From the NCBI GenBank assembly GCA_018340375.1, contig JAFFJZ010000001.1, positions 37,812,001-37,876,000 of the forward strand: 64,000 nt of DNA, given 5' to 3'. Under the pieces are notes generated by a model, which searched no databases, was not told the origin of the DNA, and saw only the letters and a program-made list of their open reading frames with translations. Positions 12,981 through 27,220 of the stretch are shown here, one piece after another (the stretch's first letter is position 1; every line of letters starts with the position of its first letter). The stretch comes from Gonatopus flavifemur. Lineage: Eukaryota > Arthropoda > Insecta > Hymenoptera > Dryinidae. The translations under genes and the position numbers were made by a program.

Positions 12981-13054
12981 GATCCATACAATTTGTCTGC
13001 TCGGGCTATGTTGAGAGGAAGAAATGACAAACCGTCGTTCCACAGTTGCGCCAT

Positions 13055-13545
13055 CCCTAGTACAAACGCGGATGGATTCGGATAAAAATATGAAAACGAA
13101 TACAAAAATAGGATCGAGACGGATAAAATTGGATTGCAATTCTGTTCGTTTCAATCCTACACTGTAAAAAGGGTTACGTTGATAGTTAACATACATCAAT
13201 TTGAAATCCGACCTAATGTAGCGTAACTTCAAAGATACTCTATTGTCTCCATGTGCAATGTAATATATTAATAGTTAACTGATGATCCATTGTATATAAA
13301 TATGATGAGTAATTAATAAAAATATGATTGCATTCACAATCCATTATATTGAAGGGTGATACATCATCAGATAACTATTAATATAATATATTATGTGTGA
13401 ATAAAATAGATTCACCTTAATGTCATGCTATATTAAGTCGGATTTCAAACTGATATTTGTTAACTATTAATGTAACTTTTTTACAGTGTATTTTTGTATC
13501 TATCTTCAAATTTTTATCCGAATCTATCCACATTTTTTACCAGGG
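13055..13545. mobile_element. CCC-ended element, host of a nested insertion
   Basis: The left arm begins CCCTAGTACAAACGCGGAT and the right arm, reversed, begins CCCTGGTAAAAAATGTGGAT. Both continue with TTCGGATAAAAAT and GATACAAAAATA-type sequence. AT flanks both ends (13053-13054, 13546-13547). The centre is occupied by the element at 13160-13488. Confidence 0.85.
13160..13488. mobile_element. CAC-ended inverted-repeat element, TA target duplication
   Basis: The left end is CACTGTAAAAAGGGTTACG and the right, reversed, is CACTGTAAAAAAGTTACA. Both continue through TAGTTAACA and ATTTGAAATCCGAC. TA lies at 13158-13159 and 13489-13490. It is inserted in the 13055-13545 element. Confidence 0.92.
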
Positions 13546-15213
13546 ATTCTAAAGATGAAGATCATCTAATCTTGGGCTACGTTGCGTTGCTATAATCAAT
13601 GATCAATTTTTATTTGTGAAGCAAAAGTCTACTAAAAGTTCGAAAAATATGTCCAACGATAATTCAACGATCAGCATTTCAGTGACCAATTTCCATTGAA
13701 TGTTGGTTATCCATCCCCTCCGATGAATACCAAGCATTTTGGGATGAATAATTTCCCTTCAAACATTCATATTTGAATTATTTGTATAAAAATAAAATTA
13801 CAAGTATAATTCGATTATACGCTTCATATCTCGTCTACTCGCTCACAACGTCGAGTTGAAAAAAAAAAACATGTGTATTATTTGAAATCTCGTCGAGTTC
13901 TCCATCACGCATTCCTTGTTCCGCTCTCCACTTTCATGTACGAAAAAATGAAACAAAGGAAAATAATTCTTCTTGCTGCTGGGAAATTTAATACTATTGC
14001 GTTTCCAGAATATTTCCTGTTTACCGTCAAATCACATAGAACCTTACCCCCTGCGAAAGCTTGGCAATTGGAACTCCTACCACCGTCAAGTTCATACAAT
14101 ATTTCTCATCTCTCTGGCAAGCATACGCGCAGAGAATGAACGTGGCTGGCTGCAATTTTCTCGTTGCGTATAAATAGCCAATCGTATGACATATATATTA
14201 TACTATCCATTTACTGCCGCAGTACAGTTGCATGTGATATAGATTCATGGGCACGTTGTACAGATGTGCAGCAGGATCGTTCGAGATGTACTTTTTTTCG
14301 TCTTCTCGCTATGAATTATCCCTATAAATCACCCATCGCATGGAAATTATCGATTAAAAAGAATGGGTACCGTGTTGTATTTTGTGATGGAATGAAGAAA
14401 AAGATGGAATCATCCTAAATCCTTGAGAATAAGATGAAACGCGAAACCGGGAACAGGCTATTTGAAAGTTGGAAGATTAATCTCCTCGATTCCCTACCCT
14501 TGGGACAAAAGGTTTGCTATACATGTCGTTAGATGACGACTACTTCAATGCGGGAGTTTATAGCTGAAGAATGGAGATAGTACTCTCGTTTCCTTTGAAT
14601 ACAAGTTACAGTTGTTGAATCAGAGATCTTAACCACCTACAAACACATTATGCCTTTCGTGGATGGCGAGAAAACATAGGCTTCGAACGTAAGCGGGTAG
14701 CTGGGAGTTTCAAGGACTTTGAAGCTACGGATCGTTGGAACAAAGGTGATGTTGGCGTACAGAATTGGTATTGATCAATTAGGCTGACTAAGTAATTTTG
14801 TAAACATACGCGCTGATGCTTAGCTAGGAGTATTGTGTACAAGAAATGTTACCGGTACGCGATTGCAATCTACATTTTCACTAATGTTTGGGAGTGGATG
14901 TTGATTGCATGACGTTGTTGCCATTTCCATTCATGTAGTAACAAAGATACTACAATCCTTCAAATTGGTCCATTCATTAGCGAAGATTTTGAATTTTTGT
15001 GTCTTAAAACAATTAAACATATCCGGGATACTGTATATTTATATCTAAGATATGTTCACAAAAATTTTCATTTAAGTAACATTTAGAAACAAATCTTGCT
15101 TGAATATGGATGTATAATTCAATTTCTGAACACATTGAGGAGAAAGAAAATGGACTCAACTACTTGAAACAGTTGGATACATTCAGAAATTAAGGGTTAT
15201 CCCTTAGAGCATA
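13546..15213. other. Non-coding, nothing recognised
   Basis: Several open frames of 60-90 codons overlap on both strands near 13870-14420, but none has a recognisable domain or splice context. Confidence 0.45.
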
Positions 15214-15591
15214 CACTGAGAAAAAGGTTTCCTTCTGACAAATCAACGCATTCGGTTGAGCATTTTCAAGAAGTATCATTTCATACAAATAAGACATATT
15301 GATTATAACCAAACATTGTGTTGAGTCAAGAAATTCATATTTATTAACTATAACCAAATCATTCATTTGATTCAAAGTGATTGGAGTTGATGTAAATGAA
15401 TATGAATTCTTGTCAAATTCAGATCTATCGAATGATAGTCGGTATGAAGTTGACTCAAAGAAATATGTGGTGTATTCAACAACTATGTGATGAAATGAAT
15501 ATTAGTAAATATTTCTTTGCTCGTATCCAAATATACGATTTTTTTACTGTAAACAAATCTCATTTGAGTCAACGAATCCTTCTTCTCAGTG
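15214..15591. mobile_element. CAC-ended inverted-repeat element, TA target duplication
   Basis: The ends are CACTGAGAAAAAGGTTTCC and, reversed, CACTGAGAAGAAGGATTCG. TA flanks it at 15212-15213 and 15592-15593. The same CACTGAGAAAAAGGTTT terminus occurs at the right end of the 60131-60371 element. Confidence 0.85.
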
Positions 15592-15729
15592 TATATTACT
15601 GGAGCGAGCAAAGGCTACGGAGAAATGTGGTTAGTTTGTATTGAAGATAGAATGAGAGTTCCGACTTTTAGGCAGTGCTATCTTTGTTTGAATCTCATTG
15701 GATAAAAAGAGAGACAACTGCCTATAAGT

Positions 15730-15733
<4 letters not shown>

Positions 15734-15779
<46 letters not shown>
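15734..15779. repeat. (TC)n microsatellite
   Basis: An uninterrupted run of about 22 TC dinucleotides. Confidence 0.97.
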
Positions 15780-15783
<4 letters not shown>

Positions 15784-16117
15784 CTATTGAAATCATAGGC
15801 AATGCTCGCTCTAGTAGTATATGCTCTGAGGGTTATCCTTACAGCATCAAGTGTTTGTAAAAGGTAGTTTTCATGAAAGCACGTTTGGAGAACATCATGA
15901 TAACGTCCCGTAGGATGTGAAAAGAATGTCCTGAAAACTTATTTGGGTGCATCAAAAATAAAGGTACTCTGGATGTATGAAAACCTTTTCCCCGGAAATC
16001 AAGAGGCGCAGAACCAAGATTCAATTTCTAAAACGTGCAGAGGACTCTGAGTCCTGTCTGGGTATGCGCAGTCAGATCTGAGGCTGGATCTAATCCCAGT
16101 CCATGATTTCATGCACA

Positions 16118-16370
16118 CACCGTAAAAAATATTCGGAATTTTCCCATACTTTTGTGAAGGAAATTTCCCATACTTGTGCGGGGACAGCGAATTACCCTAC
16201 AGCTATAAGAATTTTCACATAAAAATATATAAAAATTACTGTTGTCATGGGATTTTCATTATGAATTCGAAGGAATTTCTCCAATATTTACAGAAAATTT
16301 CCTATTCATGTGTGTGTTCATTACTTCACATACATGTATGTGAAATTTCCCATGAAAATTTTTCACAGTG
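16118..16370. mobile_element. CAC-ended element with AAATTTCC-motif interior
   Basis: The left end is CACCGTAAAAAATATTC and the right, reversed, is CACTGTGAAAAATTTTC. CA lies before and TA after. The interior repeats GGAATTTTCCC, GGAAATTTCCC and similar self-complementary units. Confidence 0.8.
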
Positions 16371-17498
16371 TAGCGCACGACGGGTCCTATTCTTAAAACC
16401 GATCCTCCGATTCATACCACCCTCAATCACTAAACCACACTATAGTGTTTTATATATAAAACAACTTCCAAAAAATGTTTGAGACATTTTACCAAACAAT
16501 TTTCAGTAAATTCACAAATAATTTTGGTGAAATTTCAGACAATTCTTATCAATCGATAAAAATCCTGAGGAATGTCACGAAAATTGTTGGAAATTCACAG
16601 AAACTTTGTGGATTTCGGAATAATTCAAACAACAAATCCATAAGTTTTCCACCATACTTTGCTTCTTGGAAAACCACAAATATTTTGAACAATATGGAAC
16701 CCTTCACTAATATGTGTCATTCGAGTGTGTATTGATATAATTTTATGATGTTCAACTCACGAATTGAATTGATGAAAATTGCTTCTATTAAGTATTGTTA
16801 TTGGTATTGTACTTTCTAAAGAATTCAATGATTCGAATCAGAGGAGAATCTCACTAATAGAGCTACTTCACAAACCAAACCAGCAGATCATATCATAATT
16901 TCGGTATTTTACGTCATGCTAAATTCATGTATATTTCGTCCTCGTCGTGTAGAAAACCACTGATAACGTGGCTTCTCAGTATGTATAGAGTTTAGAGAAA
17001 CAAAATCTAAGTATTGAGAAACAACTAAAAGACTGAAGGAAGGATATGGCTTCTCGGTAGGAGTGAGAGAAAATCGTGTTATACGTGGATCCTCTTCTTT
17101 CCCTACTTCTTCCCCAACCCTTACACGGGACTGTGTAGTTGAACGATAAAACGAAACACGTGAACCCCGGCAAAAACCCTCGTAAAACATCTTTCTGGAC
17201 CTTCTATGTCGTAAAAAGTCATTCGGCGCTTTTTCACGTTCCTGTATTCGTGTGTGCGGCTGTTTTTTTCCTCCTTTCATTTCTTCCGTTCTCATGTGTA
17301 TACTATAAGAAAAACAAACCCCAGATCACAATTTCGACGAAATTATTATTTCAATATGCGTTTGATCAAGATTGAAATGAAACTCACATACCTGACATAT
17401 AAGATCCGAATGACAAACAATACTCTTCTCATAATATAAGAATCATACAGTTCTCAATGATAATCTTGGTGAACTCCTCTATCCCCTGTTTATCATCA
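16371..17498. other. Non-coding, nothing recognised
   Basis: A 128-codon minus-strand open frame at 16909-17295 overlaps + strand frames and shows no domain; taken as chance. Confidence 0.45.
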
Positions 17499-18381
17499 CC
17501 CATAGAGAAATTTACCATTGGCGCCAACATGGCAAAATGTAGATAAAGTATGGCCGAGGCTTGGCAACCAAGCATGGCGTAATACTGATATGATAACATC
17601 ATTTTATGATTTCTCAATGTGTTTTTCCAATGGAGCCCCATCATTGGTGCAGGAATGGCTATGAAATAGACCATCATTGGCGAACAATAGAAAAATTTGT
17701 TTATCAATAATAAAACTGTGAAAATATATAAAAAGTATGCGCATTTCACACTTTCCAATATATGTTATTTCAGATGTTATTGTGTTTTCTTCATTCATCT
17801 GTAAACAATTCGGTGTTTTTTGTTGCTGAAGTTTACCCTGAGAAGTATACACAATATGGATCAGCGGTAGGAGTCCTTTGGTGTAACCTGTGATAAAGAA
17901 CGATTGGCTGTTGAATTATTTGAGTCATATATTCCTTGTATACGGCTCTCATTACTCTCACACTCGATCGGCAACTTGGCTAGCAATTCAGCCATCAAAA
18001 GTTGAGAATTAAGAAGCATTTCAATATTGAGCCATGCTATTACCAATGATCGGCACTACATTGGAAACTAATTTTCATCTAGACTAGACCGAAGTTTGTG
18101 GCAATATTCAACCACGTTTCAAATGATTCTCACTTTCAATAGAATTTATCGTTCGGTGAATGTTAGACCAAGGATGAGTCTAGCAAGCGCCAAGCCTTGC
18201 GGAATTGTGAATCAATCGTAGGCTGACAACCGACATTCGTTAAACATCGATATCGATGCAGCATTATAATTGTTGGTAATCAACATAAAATATTTATAGA
18301 TTGTCAAGCCTTGCCAATGAACATTGCGCCAAGCTTTATTCTATTGTCAGCGTTGGCAGAAGCTGAGGATTTTTATATGGG
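17499..18381. mobile_element. Probable CCC-ended element with CCAAG/CTTGGC-type motifs
   Basis: The left end is CCCATAGAGAAATTTACC and the right, reversed, is CCCATATAAAAATCCTCAG. CA lies before and TA after. Both flanking parts (17510-17700, 18160-18370) are rich in TTGGCGCCAA, GCTTGGCAACCAAGC and CAAGCCTTGC. The middle has no motif and may be a separate insertion. Confidence 0.55.
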
Positions 18382-21279
18382 TAATCGTACGTTAGATTAT
18401 TTTTTAAGCGCAAATACATAATTCGTCTGATCTAATCAATATGATCAATCATATCATAATCATATTGTACAATAAATTTCATGTCAATGAAGTTGCATGC
18501 GAATTACATGAATATCAAAAGCTCATATTCAAAATTATGTTGCTGACACATTGTATGAGCCAAAGTATTTATACAAGTTTCGTAGCGTGTGTGTAATTGT
18601 GATTGGTAGAAAATATGTTTCATGACTCCAGTTGATAAAACTCATCAGAGTCATGGAATGTTGCATGCAGCATTATGCATGCAATAAAATCACATGAAAC
18701 AAACAAAAAATACCGTACTATCTTGAAAAAGTAACGTGATGAATTTTTAATGATTTGTTAATATTTGACTTTTCGACACTCGCGTTGAGGGAGCATATCT
18801 TATGATATTTTTGCTGTGAACATTGATCATATCCAGATTTTTCCTGGTGAAAATTTGGGGATTTCTGTTTTGAATCACTGTGAGAAATATTTCGAAAAGA
18901 TCTGAAAGAAGAAATGCCCTTTCCATCGAAAACTAATTGACGAGCTTCAAAAGGGCCTTAGAGAGGGCTGAATCTACGAAGCACATTTTGATTTGAGATT
19001 CAATTTAAGTACAATCTAATGTTCTAGAGCTGGAAAATTATTGAATGTTTCATGAGAGAATTTTAGAATTTTCATAGAAGACTCAAAAATGTCATTATAA
19101 CACCGAAAATCAAAGTGAAAATCCAAAGTTATTTTAACATCACAAATCGTCCCAAATCATTCTATAATTCCTTCATTTTTTTCTGAATTTTCATTATTTT
19201 GGAAGTTACAATTCGGTACCAGGTTTGTGGAAGATCGCGATCAGAAACATTCGTTATCATAAAAATAACAATTATTCAAAAAAGTGACTTGTTACGTTTT
19301 GTCATGTAACCGACGAAACAGTATTTATAAAAGTAACAGTGAGGCGAATGAGAGAGAAAGAGCGTGGAGAAAATAAATTGCATCATTGTCTTGATGAAAT
19401 CTTGTTATATAGCACTTAGATAAATTGAGTGTCATGTTGGATGAAACATACCAGGCTTCCAATCGATTCAATTCACAATTCACATTGCAAAGCCAGAGCT
19501 TCTTCAAGATTCCTCATGATCTTGCACATCTCCGAATTTTCGACAAGCATTCAGCATGAATGAGAATTCTAAATATATTTTTTCCATCAATATTTCGTAA
19601 CAAGCGGAACAGCGTTTTTATTGAAACAATTAATCTCTCAGGAAATTAGGCCAAATATTTAATTGAATGAATGAGCAAATAATTCATTCGTATTTTCTGT
19701 TCTTATTATTTTCCTCCATTGTGGAGTACAAATTGGAGCTCAAGAAAGAGGTTGCATCCCCTCACTCTTGCGTCCTTATCGTTAGGAACTAGATATATCA
19801 TTTCAGGATATTAAAAAATATCCTCAAACTCATTCAATCCTAACTGTCATTTACTTCACTTATGAAATAACTCTCTTCGAAATCAAAGCTTCACTTCTCT
19901 CAAACAAACAATTCCCTTGGTATAGAATCCGGGACATGTATTTTGTAAATCTCATGTTCGACAAAACGTGAAATATGAAAACTAAAGTGGGTCAGTTTAC
20001 CGAGATACGGGGTATCTGGGCCACTGGTGTGGAAATGATTAGCAGTATAATAAAATAGGTTCAGAATAAGCACAAAAGGGGTACAAAAGTATATGAACAT
20101 CGAAAAGTTGAAGTAACGATCACGAACAAGCAAGTCTATTTCATTATCACTTCTCGAAGGAATATTGGTTATAAATTGAATGAGAGCGAATTCCCTTTGT
20201 CCGTGCACAGGAATTTTTGTAAATACAGAGTCGGAAGAAAGACGCCAATTTGAAAGAAGGGAAAGAAGGAGCGACATTGTTGGAAAATTCTGTTCAAACA
20301 GAAATGAATTCCAAATTACTGGAAATTAATCAGTGAAGGAAATTGAAAATTATCGGAATCATGCTTGTAATGCTGGAAAGTATATCCGAATTCCAATCGG
20401 TCATTCATTATACCCCATTCATCGAGATATAGTATGAAACAAGGTCTTCCACTTGTACTCACTTGTACATTAATCGTGGTATGCCATCTCAGTTATTGCC
20501 AACTACCCCTTACCTACATCAATCGATCCCATTGTTACAGATGATTTATCCAATCACTTTTAGTAGCGTTAACATTGCTAACAAATCACTTCTCTAGTTT
20601 GACTTTGGTTCAACAGAGCTGATTCAGAAGCTAATTGAATCTAGAAATAAGTGATCTGTAACATTGATAAGTTACGATTACATAAAAATTCCATGCAAAA
20701 TAGCCCAGGGCACATTTGATAGTTACAAATGAACTGCTTCCAATTCTTGTTCAGAATATAATGATTCCAATGCTGCAAAATGGAATTCCATTAAAATTCA
20801 ATTTGTAAATATTTTGTGAACCAGTCTGAACATTTTCTTCCGCCTATGTAATCTACGGATACAAACATTCCATCCGATTGCTTCTAAAACGATGCGATTC
20901 TTTGGATGTTGACGTTTAGATATGTGTTCACTCATCAGTGAAATTCGCACGGTGAATAGTTCCTCTTCTCCTAGAGCGGATCCGTCTACATACTCGAATG
21001 CAGCCGTGTTACGTAATACTATCTACGATGTTTGAAAATACTCAACACGTAGGGTCAAGATCTACGATAAAGAGATGTTGAAAATATATTTCCCCTTGAA
21101 TTGAGTTTTATTTCTGTGAAAATGAGAATTCAAACACAATCGAATCTGTGTTCTCGTCAATATTTCTTTCCCTCAGATGGATAAAAATTCAATGAAACTT
21201 ATTTGATGAGAATTTTACTGTCCAAAATTGTTGAAAATTTTCGAGAAAATTCATGAATCATTTATATAGAAATTGAAAC
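18382..21279. other. Non-coding, nothing recognised
   Basis: A+T-rich. A 125-codon minus-strand frame at 19900-20277 has no recognisable domain. Confidence 0.45.
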
Positions 21280-21400
21280 CTGGCCATTTTCAAGACACTG
21301 AATGTTGTTTGATGTCTGTCAAACAAATGACATCAATCAAAATAAAGTAATGGTACAGCAACGGTTCAATTGTTTTTGCCAGGGTTTGGCAAATGATTCA
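21280..21400. repeat. Dispersed repeat, copy 2
   Basis: Direct-orientation relative of 10298-10415, sharing TGGTACAGCAACGG and TTTTTGCC. Neighbouring sequence is not shared. Confidence 0.7.
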
Positions 21401-22154
21401 CGTGAAGTGAATTCATCAAGAAAGGAGATGCAGCAAATTCTGTGAGTACATATAAAAAACATTGTTACAAAAATCAAGCTGAAATATTTTCCACTCAGTT
21501 CCGGGTGAAGTTCCCAGTATGTTCGAGATATATTGTTCATATTCCACGCAATTTCCACGACGGTACTCAAATATATCCATCATTTCACTTTCAATGACAA
21601 TGGAAAAGGACTTCATGTTCCTTTAGAAGACACGATAGGTCTGTCTCATGGATCGTGTACCATACACACTTTGTATAAACATATGACATGCTCCAAGGCG
21701 CTACGTATACAAGCTTATTCAGTAACTCCGGTAACGGAGATTGCGTCGTTCCCGTTTCACATTTTTAAGCACCTCCTTCATCGTTCTACTACTCTAACAC
21801 AGGTTGGCGGTGCATATAGTGTGAAGGAAATTCACCGATACGTATAAGGATTTACTGTGAGCGTTTGAAATATCTGAAAATATCCTTCAAATTGAAATAA
21901 ATATATATCGTGACCAACGAATTTTGCTGAAAGGATGGAAGAATGTGTGTAAAATTATTCACGTTGAAATCAAATTTCATCCATTCCAATGAAAAGCTCA
22001 AAAATTCCTTCAAAAAACTAGCGAAAGTGACAATGATTTTTGTAACTCACGAATTACAAAAAATTCATGAAAGTATAGGCCTACATAGCATCAATGTTTT
22101 CAGAGAAACACAACAGAACAATTTGAGATATCTTCTTGAAACACTACAAGACAT

Positions 22155-22597
22155 CCCTTGTGAAAATTGAGCGATTCCGCCAATGTTGACCACGGGCAAT
22201 TGCTTGGGCCAAGCGTGACAGCCAAGCGTAGGGGGTTTATATTGGGCCAACGTTGATTGATATTAGAGGTAATATCGTGCCTGTGTCGGCAATACAAAGA
22301 TGGAACAGTATGAGAACGGTGTTGGCGCAAGTTTGTGCCAGCATTGGTTCAGAATTGAACCAACATTGGTTTCATAGTAAAAGTTTTGTATCGGCCAATC
22401 ATCGCAAGAACATTGAATCAATCCTACGCCAACATTGGCGACCTTTCACCACGGCTGCCCCAGGCATGAAAATTGAGGCTTGTCAATTGCTGAAACGATG
22501 TTATCATTTTAGTCCTTGGTCAGGCTTTCTCCCAAGGCTCCGTCAATGTTCGTCAGGGTTGGGTCAGCCTTGCGCCACTGGTAAATTTTCACATCGG
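22155..22597. mobile_element. CCC-ended element with CCAACGTTGG-motif interior
   Basis: The left end is CCCTTGTGAAAATTGAGCG and the right, reversed, is CCGATGTGAAAATTTACC. AT flanks both sides. The interior is built of spaced GCCAATGTTG, GGCCAACGTTG, ACCAACATTGG and CGCCAACATTGGCG units. It leaves open frames on both strands that are by-products of this composition. Confidence 0.75.
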
Positions 22598-25500
22598 ATC
22601 ATTAAGAACTTCCATTTGCGAGATATCTTGAAATATCTTTTACAGATTTTCGAACTACGTGGAGATAAATTGTTAACGTTGAGAATGAAATAATTGGAAA
22701 CCGAATTTAGAATGATGAGATGTATTAACATTTTTGTAATTCCTAAACAATAGTGATGAAATATATTGCTTTGTAAATTTCGAGTTCAAAAGAATGAAGG
22801 CTGACTCATCGAAACTTTTAACGATATCGTATGTACATTATATTCATTTTCCGATATTTAATTATAGTTATCTTTAAGGAACCATAAAACGGATATTCGT
22901 ATTTTACATTGATTATCGATTTTTACTGAACACGCAGTTCAGTTTAATGAAAGATATTTACTTCACAACTTTGCGAGATAAATGCATCCAGAGAAAAAAA
23001 TATTTTTTCAAACAAATGAATAGATGAATATAATTCTCTATCTCATTTCTAGCGGATATAGCCTGAACTTGATTGTACGTTTCAAACCTCTTGCCTTGAT
23101 TCCAGCAAACGTTATTGACTTATCGTAATATTCATTAGGATGAGATGAATATTTACTGGAAAAAACACTGTACGCAGTAACTCCATGTACTTCAAGATGG
23201 GTACCTTTTTATATTCTCTTCGGTGTTCTCATTAATAAGTATTGCGAATGATGGAGGATTGAAATACGCGTATTCATACTAAGTGTATATATGAAACATG
23301 TTCAACAACTTGCACAGTCTATTTGAGTGCTCATAAATGTAGAGATTCTGTAGATTGGAAATAAAATATAGACACTTATTCAAAGTGTTTTCTTCATATG
23401 CATGTAGGTAGTACGAGTGGAACGTAAATTCATTTTTCATGAAATCAAAATAATATAAAAGATGTACGGTTATCAAAGCACAGGAAGTGCACAAGAGTGG
23501 ATATTATTGCTAATCATCCATTCACACTTGTTTCCAATCATAGTTGTTGTACTCGCGCGTATCTTATGCTTCAATAACAAAATCATATCTCATTTTTCTG
23601 TCCAGTCACATGATGGGTATTATGAATTGGCACATTGTGAAAAATGCATAAAGGAGTGGTACTTGATCATCAACTCATAAAATCGAGAAGTTTATAATTA
23701 TCAGGGTACCGTTATTATCGGGTAATGATTATCCCAGGAAATTCAATGCTAAGAATTTTGCTTGTCAACAACTATTGGAATTGACGAGTTCGAATCCGGT
23801 CTGGTGATCGAGAATATCTGATTAAATAAATTATGATTTCAAACTGATGGAGCCTGCAATCACGATCCATCGTCTCTGTATCTGAAATGAGACTGGATGA
23901 TAAACCTAGAAAATAAATTGATCCTATGTTCTGAAACTATGGATGTTCCATTCAATGAGCATTCAATGTTTTTTTTGAACACAACATTTTGCTCGATGTG
24001 TCTTCATATAAAGCTATCAGGGATGTTATTTCACCCGAAAAACTATTTTCATTTTCACGCGTTGTAGTTTAATGAAAGACCACAGAGATATGTATGGTAC
24101 GTCCATCGTGCACAGCTGTGTGAATTTTCGTCGTGCGATTTCGGGTCTGTTGGCACAGCCGTCGCTTACAACTACCCAGGAGTTAAGGAAGTAGGTAGTA
24201 CTAATGGCTTCGTTAATGCCGAGCGAATCGACCGTAGAATAAAGCTCGAGTTCCAAGCAAGCAAAGCTTCGGTGGTGTCGTCGCGTCGTTTGTGTGACGG
24301 TCCCTGAAGTGTAATCTCGAGTATACTCGGTGTCGAAGGTTAAGTCCCTTTTCCCCATCAGCATCGTCTCCTCACACTTTCTTTCTCGATCAGAAATTAA
24401 ACACGTTCAAGCTTATACTCGATATCTTCCGAATACTTTGATGAAAGTCAAAGTCTTTCACGTGAATAAAAGGGGACTAAAATCCCATCTGTACACACTC
24501 GATCGAAATCACCACATCCCACACCCTTTGTAAGACAATCAATGAATACGATTCAAAGGAAGGATATTTTCATATTGTTTCGGAGGTCTTCAGATTATTG
24601 GAATTATTAGTCTTGGATGGTATTATATAATCGTGACACACTTCCCAGGGATGCCGGTTGATTCATATTCCGCTGAGACCCTCATTCCACACTTTCCTTT
24701 GGAAGTATATAACCATAATTGAAAAAGTTTTTTCAAATAATCAATTCATACCGATGGATTCGACATTCTCTTCTGAGATACAATCACCGGGGAAGATTCT
24801 CCGGTGATAGATCGTATCGAAGAATGATCTTTCTCAAACGATGCAATTCATATATATTTTTCTAATGAAAGTCAACGATTGCACACCTATAGATGGAAAT
24901 TATCCGATATTGATAACATCGTGTCTTTTCGTACGACGTTTGTAACGTTCTTTTATTCAACAATCAAAAGTGTTGGGAAAGATGTTAAATTAATGCGAGG
25001 ATGTTTTGAATTCTGATAGGTATTGAAATATTCATATGAAAAGAAAATGCAACAATTTTTTATCATTCATTAGGGTGTGGTTGAGGAATGAGATGTATTG
25101 ATGGAGAGATAGATTAAATCCATCGATTTCTTTGGATCACTCGATGTAATAGGTTTTTTCCATCATGTTGTTCAACCTTAGGGACCTGAAATGTCTCGAT
25201 GAATGCAACAGTTGAAAAAACCACTTGATTTTGACTCACAAGTCTTGCCTTGTTTCTATTTCAAGTATTTTCAGACTCCAAATCAAAATTCAACACGAAT
25301 TGAACTGAATAATGAAGAAGCTGAAGCTAGCAGCCGTGAACTAGCAGACCGCGTTCATAAATTGAGCCAATGTGAATTTGAATTTTTTCAAAATACATAT
25401 TTTCAAAGATTAAAATTCACAAATCATATTGGTGTCGGTTTCATCATTCTACGACAATTCCACGATAAACTGGGGTGCAAGTTTGCTAGCTCAAATCTGC

Positions 25501-26980
25501 TAGTTTTGGCTTCATAATGTTGAACATTTGTCATTAGTACCATTTGAAGACATTAGATACCCATATAGCATTCTTTATCTAAAAGATATCTTCAGAAATG
25601 ATTGAGAACAATTCAAAAAGTCTGGCAAAAAATTGCATAAGACTCCTCGCTCTGTTCGTAATCATTCTTGGAGATATCGTTCAAGGGGGGATCCTGCTTT
25701 AGAAGGCCTCAAAATAGTGTTTCTTTTTCAGAATGTTTTGAGGTACCAAGAAAATAATCTCATCCAACGAACGTTCCAGAGTATTTTCATATATTTTGCC
25801 AGTGAATAAAAACTCTGCCAATTGGCACATGGCTTCCTCGTTTCTGTTGGAAAAAATACATGTTTTCTTTCTCTCTCCCGTTTATATAGGACTGCGATCA
25901 ACACTGCATAAAGCTGTGGTGGAAATTTCATGACAATTGAATGATAGAAACGGAAGTTATCCGCATGTTGACGATGTTTACGAAATTTCCAAATTTTGTT
26001 CCGAAGCTCAGTGTTTACCACTTTCTTCCTTCAATTCCGATTTGTTGGAAATTCACGCCATTCAACTAACTCTCGGAAACTGATTATACTACAAGTTTCA
26101 TGGCATTTGGATGATACCGACATGGGGAAAGCATGCTTTCAAAATATTGTCAAATAATGTGAATCGCGAAACAAAAATTTTCCACAGTTTTCAATCGATT
26201 AGAATGAAACTCATATGAGGCCACTACAGGATCATCACCAGAACGTGGTATAAGTTTGATTGCAATCGAATAATAGGAAACGGAGATATACGCGATTGCA
26301 AAATCACGATTTTTCGAAAAATTTCTCCTCACTCCTCCAGTTTTTCTGTAACGATGAGGTTGAAATTTGTACGGAACCACTATGAACACTGCACACGACT
26401 CTGGTGAAAATTTCATCACGATCGAATAATACGAACGGAAGATATACACGTTTGCAAATTTGTTACATACACACAGGCAAATAGACAGACAAAAAAGAAC
26501 CTGATTTGCTTTGTTTTCACTCCCCCCCAAATCCAATGTGCCTGAAATTTATATCATATAGCTAACATCTCGTCAATCGAAAAACTCGCGGGGTTTGAAA
26601 AACAGTTCTTTTTGGAGGAAGAATAATCACTTAAACTCGCGATAAAAATTGCTTGGACATCATTCTCCAGGAACTTTCCACGTTCGAATAGAAGAGGATA
26701 CAAAACTGGAGATAACAAGCTTTGATCCATTTCATTTGGACGTCTAGTTTGTTTGCAATCACTCCCACCAGTTCATAATTATTGTGAAAATGAAAACCCG
26801 AGAAAACACACTTTCCTTAATTATTTCTCATTGGAGAAAATTTTTTTGTCAACTTGAAACATACACGAATACACTCCAAGGAGTTCGTTTTATTCAATTA
26901 TTGTTTCCGTATCTATTCCCTCTCCTCAAAATGACCATTGAATGACAGACCACCCCAACTTGGCCCAAAGCAGAACTTCA
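22598..26980. other. Long non-coding stretch
   Basis: At 23797-23812 GAGTTCGAATCCGGTC matches a tRNA box B, but no box A or cloverleaf is found. At 24060-24330 the sequence is richer in G, C and CpG than its surroundings; a 112-codon minus-strand frame there has no domain. The remainder shows nothing. Confidence 0.45.
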
Positions 26981-27220
26981 CACGGAGAAAAGAAAACAGC
27001 GATAGTTACTGTGAATCACAAAAATACATTGAAACTCAAATTCATTCCATGCAGTACTGCGTTTCCCAGTCCTCATTACTGTCCAATCAGCATTGACGAA
27101 TTTCATGACAATACCAATCACTGTGACCGCGATAATCCTCATTATACAGGCGTGTTTTCATTTGTTTTTCAACCGATCGTTGTCATCCACAGTAACCAGT
27201 AGTGTTTTCTTTTTTCCGTG
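26981..27220. mobile_element. CAC-ended inverted-repeat element, CA target duplication
   Basis: The left end is CACGGAGAAAAGAAAACAG and the right, reversed, is CACGGAAAAAAGAAAACAC. Both lead into a GTTACTGTG block. CA lies at 26979-26980 and 27221-27222. Confidence 0.9.

Noticed and set aside
22253..22693. 146-codon + strand frame
   Set aside because: It lies almost wholly inside the CCAACGTTGG-motif element and reflects its repeated words.
23790..23830. Possible tRNA from GAGTTCGAATCCGG
   Set aside because: The box B match is good, but there is no box A or acceptor stem within tRNA distance.
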